Shown one piece after another: positions 16,020 through 21,850 of a stretch of DNA of 21,850 nt (within the stretch, counting starts at the first letter, position 1; the number at the start of each line of letters is the position of its first letter). The stretch lies in NCBI RefSeq assembly GCF_014287585.1, contig NZ_JACOOJ010000053.1:1-21850 (forward strand). Reading direction: 5' to 3'. The translations under genes were made by a program, and so were the position numbers. Source of the stretch: Parabacteroides hominis (GTDB taxonomy: Bacteria > Bacteroidota > Bacteroidia > Bacteroidales > Tannerellaceae). The notes under the pieces are model-generated. The model made no database searches and was not told the DNA's origin. It saw nothing but the letters and a program-made list of their open reading frames with translations.

Positions 16020-19000
16020 TTATTCCTGTATCTCAGCCTTGCAGGGAAGCCAAGCCCAGAACGTCGAGCCTGATCCAGCCGTGGAATTAACCCCGATCTC
16101 ACCATGCTGGGCGTCTATGATCGCTTTACAAATAGCCAACCCCAACCCGGTCCCTTGTTTGAACTCGTCTACTTTATAGAAACGGTCAAATACGAGAGGA
16201 CACTTTTCTTCGGGAATACCGACTCCCGTGTCACTACAGTAGATGCGGATTCCTCGATCTACATATATATAGCCGATCTGTATGCAACCTTTCTTGGTGA
16301 ATTTTATCGCGTTGGTCACAAAATTGGATAGGATTTGCTGAATCCGTTTCTCATCCAGCTCGATGTAGCAGCTCTTGTAAGGACTGTCAAGCTTGAACTC
16401 GACGTTTTCCGAACGGGTCCTTTGGTTTAATGAGCGATACAACATCTGCATGGAGGTAACCAGGTCGAAGCGTTGCTTGCAAAATTCGATTATTCCGGAT
16501 TCGATCTTCGAGAGGTCCAGCACGTCGCTGATCAACCGGAGCAGCAACTCGTTGTTAGTGGCGATGATTGCGTTGAACTTCTGCTTTTCGCTCTCTTCCG
16601 TCTCGGCCGCCAGTAGTTCCGAGAAGCCGACAATCGCATTCAGAGGCGTACGGATCTCATGACTCATGTTGGCAAGAAAGGCAGACTTCAGTTTATTAGA
16701 TTCCTCCGCCTTGTTTTTGGCAGACTCCAACTCTTGCATCAACAAGCGGCGCTCGGTAATGTTCTGTATGTAGCCAACCGCTTTGTCGGCGTCGTCTCCC
16801 GTATTCACCACGACAAGATTGATCTCGTAATAATCAGAGAAAAGCCCCTTCTTGCCATACCGCACCTCGTCATGGATGTTCACACACTCACCGGAGCGGA
16901 CCTTCTTCAACGCATCTGACAGGCGGATAGTATCATCAGGGTGTAAAATGTGCAGGAGCTGGTTCAACTGAATACAACTTTGCTGTTTGTCAAACATCGG
17001 AGTCTCATGCTCCATGATGGAGGAGGTGATGTAAACCCTGTCTGTCTGCATATCCCACAACACGGGCACGATATGCCCGGCCTGCAAGATCATGTTCAGC
17101 AAGACATTCTTATTACGCAGTTCCTCTGTCTTGATTAGCTTCGTGTTGTTTTGCCTGAGTCCGACAAATTTCAACACGTTACCCGACTTGTCAACCTCTA
17201 ACGGGCTACCCGAAACGGAGCAAAACTGCCATTCCGTATCGGCAGGGGTTTGGAGGCGGAAGTTGAACTGGATCGACTGGTTGAAACCATTACGCAACGC
17301 CTGTAGCGCCTCTGACATATTCGTGGAGAAATCGTCAGGATGTATGTATTTCTTGAAATCGGCCATTGATAGTTTGACAGCGGGGTCATACCCGTTCAGC
17401 GGCTCGTTATAGGAGGTAAAGAGCGCGGTCTCCACATCATATTCCCACAAGATAATATCGGAGGCTTTTAAAGCCAGATCGTTCATTTTCTTGCTTTTTG
17501 CCAACAAGGCTTGATATTGGTGCTGTTCCGTGACGTCTTTTTGCGACCCCATGATCGAAACGATTCTACCATCCATCTCCTCGCCTATCATGTTGCTCTC
17601 GTAATATCGATAAGTGCCCTCAATGTCGTCCACTTTGAAACGGAAGACCATAGAGACCCTTTTCTTCCGTTTGGCCACGATATCTTCCAAGGCCGTGACC
17701 AAAGAACCGCGATCGTCCGGATGGAGTATCTTCAGGGTCTCTTCAAGACTCAGGCCAGTTCCAGCAAGAGCCTTTCCCTGTATGGTATCGAACATACGTG
17801 AATCCACCTTATAGCTCCATGCTGCCACACCACCAGCAGCCAGTGCCGTGTTCAATTCCTGACGGCTTTGAGATAGCTGTTCATTGAGGAAACTCAGCTC
17901 CCGGTTAGTCTGTACCTGTTCTGTCACGTCACGCTGCGTACCGGCAAGGCGTGTCACGATCCCGTCCTTATTTTTTATCGCGATAAAATCCACTTCATAG
18001 TATCGATAAGGGTTTCCCTTTTGCTTTTGCATCCTGTAGACACCATGATGCACTTCGCTTACACCGGAAAGCAAGTCATCGACATACCGTCTATAATCAG
18101 CCAGTTCTTCCTCGTGCACAAAAGCGATAGCCTCATCCATCCTGATATTTGAAGGCTTAAATGAACCCTGGTACAGATAATAAAACTTACGGGTTTCCAC
18201 CTCGTAATAAGCGATGAATAACCGGGTGGCCTTCACGGCCATGGTGAGGGCTGTTTGTACGGTTTCCAGATGTGCTTTGGCTTTTTCCACTTCCCGGTGG
18301 TGGTTATAGAGGTCGGTCACATCGGAATTCACGAAGATGAAGTTCTCGATCTTCCCGTCTTTGCCACGCAGGATGCGGCTTCGTCCTTCGATGACTTTCT
18401 TACCGCTATGGATAGTTTGGAAATAACCGACAGTCTTGATCTTCTCAAAATCGAACTCAGCAGTCAGATCCACGTCTTTTCCGGCTCTAATTTGCATTTT
18501 GACAGACTCGTCCAGAGCCGGATTGTCATAGAAACAAAGAGACCTTTCTTCCGTTTTTTTTCTTGCAGGCACTCCGAATATCTCCATGTCCCGATCGTTG
18601 ATGTAAATCAGCATCCCGTCTTTATCATAGATCTCCACACCGGCGGGAAGTGCTTTCAGTACAGCATGATACTGCTGGCTTAGCTGCTCATATTTACCCA
18701 ACACGGACTGCAAGTTTTGGTTCACCCGGACACTTTTCCGGAGGGCGAGGCGCACTTGCCGTCGCAACAACTGAATGAATGATCCGGCGACAAGCAGTAG
18801 CAGGAGGACGCAAGCAAAGACAATATACCAGTTAGTGTAGTCAGCCTTCGAAGGTTGGTAGATACCGAACCACTTGTCGTACAACTTATCGTAAATCCCA
18901 TTCGCCTTCAGCTTGGCGATCGAAGTGTTTATCCGATGGATCAGCGTCTGGTTGCTTTTCTGGGTAGCGAAACAATATTCGTTCGGTTCCATATTGACGG

Positions 19001-19619
19001 GACGTATCTCCAGGTTCGATAATCGGCCACAGGTGATGATATGCTGTGCCAACTCTCTTCCACAAACAGCCACATCGCCACCGCCGTTAGCCAGAATCCG
19101 CAAGGCATCGTCCATATTGTCGTAAAACAACAGTGTATCGCAACTAATCCCCATGTCGTTCAGCAAATCCTCAGTAAGTGCACCTTCCTGAAAAAGCACT
19201 TTCTTGCCATTTAGCCCGTCCAATGTCCGTATCGTGGAATTTTTGCGGCAGATGATGCTGTGGTAAATGAAACTATGGGTAAGGGAAAACTCGTAAATTG
19301 TGTCTCGCTTGTCACTATAGGTCAGTCCTGTCAGCAGGTCTGCTTCTCCGATATTCAGTTCGTTCAAGGCGTTAAGGAAATGTGTCAGTCTTACTTCATA
19401 TTCCAAATTTTGATCTTTCATGACTTCTTCCAATAGGTCTATGATAAAACCATCTGGCTGACCTTGAGCATTTAAAAACTCATAGGGAGGGAAAAGCCAA
19501 TCTCCCACGACAATTATCTTATCTTGCTTTTCAAGGTGTGTTTGTTGGGCTACTACACCGATGGCGGATGTGACCGAAAGCATGAACATGACCCAAGCGA
19601 TCAAAAGTTTGTTTCTCAT
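16020..19619 (-). CDS. Multi-PAS sensor histidine kinase with solute-binding-protein (SBP_bac_3) sensor
   Basis: A 1199-residue membrane kinase. A signal peptide (1-24, GVVA/QQ) precedes a periplasmic type-3 solute-binding domain (about 33-257; GDWLFPPYEFLNAQGQPDGFIIDLLEEV), the fold used for amino acids and similar small ligands. One transmembrane helix spans 263-285. Five PAS-like segments follow (about 316-437, 455-567, 590-697, 713-827, 845-957), most ending in a PAC-like DVTE or NITE motif. HisKA carries H987 in [20 protein letters not shown]. The ATPase domain has NAIKFTKKG, DTGVGIPEEK and GTGLGLAI. The protein stops there with no receiver, and no response regulator gene is adjacent, so it is an orphan kinase. 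Its HisKA core is nearly the same as that of the hybrid kinase at 10154-12538. Confidence 0.94.
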   Translation of the reverse strand: MRNKLLIAWVMFMLSVTSAIGVVAQQTHLEKQDKIIVVGDWLFPPYEFLNAQGQPDGFIIDLLEEVMKDQNLEYEVRLTHFLNALNELNIGEADLLTGLTYSDKRDTIYEFSLTHSFIYHSIICRKNSTIRTLDGLNGKKVLFQEGALTEDLLNDMGISCDTLLFYDNMDDALRILANGGGDVAVCGRELAQHIITCGRLSNLEIRPVNMEPNEYCFATQKSNQTLIHRINTSIAKLKANGIYDKLYDKWFGIYQPSKADYTNWYIVFACVLLLLLVAGSFIQLLRRQVRLALRKSVRVNQNLQSVLGKYEQLSQQYHAVLKALPAGVEIYDKDGMLIYINDRDMEIFGVPARKKTEERSLCFYDNPALDESVKMQIRAGKDVDLTAEFDFEKIKTVGYFQTIHSGKKVIEGRSRILRGKDGKIENFIFVNSDVTDLYNHHREVEKAKAHLETVQTALTMAVKATRLFIAYYEVETRKFYYLYQGSFKPSNIRMDEAIAFVHEEELADYRRYVDDLLSGVSEVHHGVYRMQKQKGNPYRYYEVDFIAIKNKDGIVTRLAGTQRDVTEQVQTNRELSFLNEQLSQSRQELNTALAAGGVAAWSYKVDSRMFDTIQGKALAGTGLSLEETLKILHPDDRGSLVTALEDIVAKRKKRVSMVFRFKVDDIEGTYRYYESNMIGEEMDGRIVSIMGSQKDVTEQHQYQALLAKSKKMNDLALKASDIILWEYDVETALFTSYNEPLNGYDPAVKLSMADFKKYIHPDDFSTNMSEALQALRNGFNQSIQFNFRLQTPADTEWQFCSVSGSPLEVDKSGNVLKFVGLRQNNTKLIKTEELRNKNVLLNMILQAGHIVPVLWDMQTDRVYITSSIMEHETPMFDKQQSCIQLNQLLHILHPDDTIRLSDALKKVRSGECVNIHDEVRYGKKGLFSDYYEINLVVVNTGDDADKAVGYIQNITERRLLMQELESAKNKAEESNKLKSAFLANMSHEIRTPLNAIVGFSELLAAETEESEKQKFNAIIATNNELLLRLISDVLDLSKIESGIIEFCKQRFDLVTSMQMLYRSLNQRTRSENVEFKLDSPYKSCYIELDEKRIQQILSNFVTNAIKFTKKGCIQIGYIYVDRGIRIYCSDTGVGIPEEKCPLVFDRFYKVDEFKQGTGLGLAICKAIIDAQHGEIGVNSTAGSGSTFWAWLPCKAEIQE

Positions 19620-19704
19620 AAAAATTTTAAATTAAAAAACCGATGATGTCCTCACATGGAGTGAGTGTTTGATATCCCTTATAAATAATCCTTAAAAATA
19701 TTTC

Positions 19705-19748
19705 GCAAGAAGGAGGATGCACCATTGTGGCACATCCTCGACTTCTGC
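19705..19748. terminator. Probable terminator of the DUF6261-like gene
   Basis: GCAAGAAGGAGGATG (19705-19719) pairs with CATCCTCGACTTCTGC (19733-19748) apart from small bulges. It lies 56 bases past the stop of the minus-strand gene at 19804-20616. In that direction the hairpin is followed by GAAATATTTTTAA, a partly U-rich tail. The rest of the 184-base gap to the kinase start is AT-rich, with only a weak TATTTTTA box at 19693-19700 (minus strand) as kinase promoter. Confidence 0.6.
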
Positions 19749-19803
19749 AAAACACATAAAAAAATAAACCCAAAAACATCTTTTACCCCTTTTATTACTC
19801 TAT

Positions 19804-20616
19804 TTACAACTCTCCGGGCCGTTCTTCTTCTCCTCCCGGTTTATCATCGACCGGGATATTGCTTCCAGGCTTTACACTCGGCTTCATTCCTGCCTTACGC
19901 CGCAAAAGTGTTTCGCCGAACTGAAGTAACAATGCGTTTACGCGATCGATTATATCTTCCAATTCCTGTTCTTTGTCAGCATCCTGCTCGACCAATAAAT
20001 TCACCATAAAAAGAGAATTGACCGCTTTTGCAACCATACGGAAACCAGTATCGACTTTCGGACGAATCTCGCGCAAGTTATCCGCGACAGAGCGAATCAA
20101 CTTGGCATCCGAGCGTGTATTATAGATCACATTGCATTCGTTATTGAGCGTTTCCAACAAAGTCAGCAGCTCGTCAAGTCCAAGCTCCGTAACGGCCGAC
20201 TTCAAATCGTCACGGCGGATTTCCTGGAGGAAGTTCGCAACCATCGCGATATTTTCGGCAATCGGTTTCGAATTTGCACCCCGGAACGGTTTCAAGACAA
20301 AGGCCAATTTCACGCCAGCTTCACGTTTAGCCGACACTGGCCACCCTGCGAACGCATCAATCGTCTGGCGCACCATCGTAAACACACGGTCGCGTTCGGC
20401 GTCCTTCTGGTTAACCAGTCTCGTGTCTTCATAGGCACGGCTTTGCAAATAGGCGGTATCTTCGGCCTTGAACAGTGAGGCATATTCCTCGCGAATTTTG
20501 CAGAAACAATATTTTTCAGCAAATTCAGGAGTGATAATAGCCAAAATCCCGGCATGCAGCAGGTAATGTTCGGCGTTACGGCTCGCACCAAAATGTGCTT
20601 CAATGATTTCTTTCAT
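19804..20616 (-). CDS. DUF6261-like hypothetical protein
   Basis: A 270-residue protein without signal peptide or membrane helix, so probably cytoplasmic. It is largely helical, with heptad-like stretches (for example ELGLDELLTLLETLNNECNVIYNTRSDA and EQELEDIIDRVNALLLQFGETLLRRKAG), and ends in a Pro/Gly/Glu-rich disordered tail (VDDKPGGEEERPGEL). Size, the ASRNAEHY start region and the charged helical layout resemble the Bacteroidetes family I know as DUF6261, whose function is unknown; the family name is from memory and tentative. I see no catalytic motif. It reads away from the 41-bp repeat array directly upstream, which would form its leader if it is transcribed from beyond the array. No good -7 box was found within 60 bases of its start. 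Confidence 0.8.
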   Translation of the reverse strand: MKEIIEAHFGASRNAEHYLLHAGILAIITPEFAEKYCFCKIREEYASLFKAEDTAYLQSRAYEDTRLVNQKDAERDRVFTMVRQTIDAFAGWPVSAKREAGVKLAFVLKPFRGANSKPIAENIAMVANFLQEIRRDDLKSAVTELGLDELLTLLETLNNECNVIYNTRSDAKLIRSVADNLREIRPKVDTGFRMVAKAVNSLFMVNLLVEQDADKEQELEDIIDRVNALLLQFGETLLRRKAGMKPSVKPGSNIPVDDKPGGEEERPGEL

Positions 20617-20730
20617 CTTTTTCTAAGATTTAAAGATTAATATAAATAAACCCTCCATCTCTATAGGAAGTGTCTCAAAACATGCTTTATTTTCATACTG
20701 CAAACTTGTCCTTGTGGGTTTTCCTGTTAT

Positions 20731-20979
20731 CGACAAGTGTCGCAAAAGCCATTTTTCCTTTCGGAAAACAGCGACGGCCGTCGCAAGTGACATTTTGCCA
20801 AATCCTATCTGCCGACGCCCGTCACAAAGGTTCAAACCATCCGCCCCGCCTATGTGACGGCAGTCGCAAGAAACCTTTTGCCATTTTCCTTCCATCGACA
20901 GCCGTTGCATGGATGAAACCGCCTTTTCTCGTTTACATGACGGTCGTTGCAATGATTTTTTTTGACATTCCATCCGTTT
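20731..20979. repeat. Degenerate tandem array of six 41-42 bp units with GAC-N4-GTY dyads
   Basis: Units begin at 20731, 20772, 20813, 20855, 20896 and 20938, giving steps of 41, 41, 42, 41 and 42 bases. Each starts with (C/T)GAC-N4-GT(C/T), and five of six then read GCA(A), the third reading ACAA. The remaining 27-28 bases vary, with recurring TTTTGCC and CC-rich pyrimidine stretches. Unit 2 holds the perfect palindrome GCGACGGCCGTCGC; the others can form 3-5 bp stems with a four-base loop. The array begins about 115 bases upstream of the DUF6261-like gene and ends at the stop of the AraC-type gene. Open frames cross it on both strands, but the period is not a multiple of three, so coding is unlikely. 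Confidence 0.85.
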
Positions 20980-21774
20980 TTAAATGTATATAGAGTTTCT
21001 GTATTCAGTCGGAGACATCCCTGCATATTTCCGAAAAAAACGGCTCAGTAAAGACTGATTCGGAAATTTCGTACGAGAGACTACCTCTTTAATATCAAGA
21101 CTACAATTCCGGAGTAAAGCTTTTATCTCAAGAATCATATATTCCACAATCCAACTTTTGGCTGACCTCCCTGTCAAGGAATAAACAACCATCGTCAAAT
21201 ATTTGGGAGATACATTCAATTTATCGGCATAAAAAGTGACCTCGCTATTTTTTTGGTAATGCTCTAAAACCAAACAGAAAAAGTCATATACCAACTTTTC
21301 CTTATGCGAATATTTAGTTTTCTGAGCTTCCGGGTTCTCCTTATATGAGACATAGAGCTCCCAATAAAAGATTCGGAGGACTTGCAATATATTCTCCCTT
21401 CTAAAATCTTCTGTCGGAACCGGACGGTTCGCCCTTGTGATAAGGAAGTTACAATAACGCTGGAAACTCTCGGCTTCTTCATCCGTAACATGATAGACCG
21501 CGTGGTTTCGCATATAAAAGAAAAAATCAGGAGTCATCCTCCATAATACGCTTAGGGTTTCTTGAAACATGAGCTCCGAAATCTTAAAATATCTCATGCT
21601 GAAATCGCTGCTTGCCTCGGTTACAGAAACCAATTGATTCGGCAGAATAACAATAATATTATTTCTTGCGACTTTCATCTTGAACGAGAATATATTCAAC
21701 ACGGCAGTTCCACACAAACAAATTCCCCCTAGAGGGTGTGTCAAAACCGTCGCATCCTCTTTTTTTATGCGCAA
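20980..21774 (-). CDS. AraC-family transcriptional regulator, start uncertain
   Basis: About 264 residues. The C-terminal third is a two-helix-turn-helix AraC/XylS DNA-binding domain (VTFYADKLNVSPKYLTMVVYSLTGRSA and IKEVVSRTKFPNQSLLSRFFRKYAGMSPTEYR). The N-terminal part (GGICLC...VARNNIIVILPNQLVSVTEASSDF) resembles the cupin-like sensor of Bacteroidetes AraC regulators. The listed start is a TTG. The first in-frame ATG is at 21678 and would remove the beginning of the cupin. The frame stays open upstream to a stop at 21847-21849 but has no ATG, so either TTG is used or the 5' end has been altered. The 3' end abuts the repeat array. No target genes are evident. Confidence 0.8.
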   Translation of the reverse strand: MRIKKEDATVLTHPLGGICLCGTAVLNIFSFKMKVARNNIIVILPNQLVSVTEASSDFSMRYFKISELMFQETLSVLWRMTPDFFFYMRNHAVYHVTDEEAESFQRYCNFLITRANRPVPTEDFRRENILQVLRIFYWELYVSYKENPEAQKTKYSHKEKLVYDFFCLVLEHYQKNSEVTFYADKLNVSPKYLTMVVYSLTGRSAKSWIVEYMILEIKALLRNCSLDIKEVVSRTKFPNQSLLSRFFRKYAGMSPTEYRNSIYI

Positions 21775-21803
21775 AGTCCGAACTTTCCCAAGCTCGGACT
21801 TTG
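21772..21803. repeat. Inverted repeat at the 5' end of the AraC-type gene
   Basis: CAAAGTCCGA (21772-21781) and TCGGACTTTG (21794-21803) are perfect 10-bp arms around a 12-base loop. The left arm includes the TTG proposed as the AraC start codon. Neither side has the U-tract expected of a terminator, so it could be an operator for autoregulation or a leader hairpin that hides the start. A smaller dyad, ACTTTG/CAAAGT, overlaps its outer end on the minus strand. Confidence 0.6.
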
Positions 21804-21850
21804 TTATTACCCAAAGTTTATGTAACTTTCGGCATAAGATTTTTTGTTAT

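Noticed and set aside
20731..20979. CRISPR array
   Set aside because: The conserved part is only about 14 bases and differs between units, the filler is related between units, and no cas gene is nearby.
20623..20993. Open frames of 107 (+) and 116 (-) codons over the repeat array
   Set aside because: The 41-42 bp period is not a multiple of three, so the repeats fall in shifting frames. Openness is a by-product of the repeat composition. I still note that such frames may be annotated as hypothetical proteins.

Overview
The window looks like a Bacteroidales chromosome, most likely Parabacteroides or a close relative. The evidence is the repeated Bacteroidetes-type promoter element (TAnnTTTG, once with a well-spaced upstream TTTG), a carboxypeptidase-regulatory-domain TonB receptor, hybrid and periplasmic-sensor histidine kinases, AraC regulators of Bacteroidetes type, and the gene content (dnaE followed by trxA, mnmD, a DUF6261-like protein). 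The genus is inferred from style, not from a database match. No tRNA, rRNA, intact insertion sequence, prophage or CRISPR array was recognised.

Layout. 1-1966 is an unusually long AT-rich stretch without a convincing gene. It is filled with dispersed palindromic repeats: three copies of an element built on CCGTCTGCTGAAGCAGACGG, a 26-bp-arm inverted repeat, a direct repeat pair exactly 120 bp apart, and GTGAACCCT/TTCACA motifs. 1967-2596 (-) is a small outer-membrane beta-barrel protein. 2723-7581 is a housekeeping block: dnaE (+), trxA (+, own promoter) and mnmD (-), with trxA and mnmD ending in a shared palindromic TTATAA. 7662-10052 (+) is a TonB-dependent receptor without a SusD partner.

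10154-19619 is a signalling block. It holds a hybrid sensor kinase (+), an NtrY-type kinase and sigma-54 activator pair (-, coupled by an ATGA overlap), a zinc-metallopeptidase lipoprotein (+) divergent from the activator, and a 1199-residue kinase with a solute-binding-protein sensor and about five PAS domains (-). The hybrid kinase and the NtrY-type kinase overlap tail to tail by 35 bp. A 20-bp inverted repeat sits between the activator and the lipoprotein genes and is a candidate operator.

19804-21774 (-) holds a DUF6261-like gene and an AraC-family regulator. Between them, 20731-20979 is a degenerate tandem array of six 41-42 bp units, each with a GAC-N4-GTY mini-hairpin followed by GCA(A). 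The period is not a multiple of three, and the base changes preserve pairing better on the + strand RNA. This array is the least explained structure in the window and the best candidate for something undescribed. The AraC gene has no ATG upstream of its predicted sensor domain and may use TTG or be altered at its 5' end.
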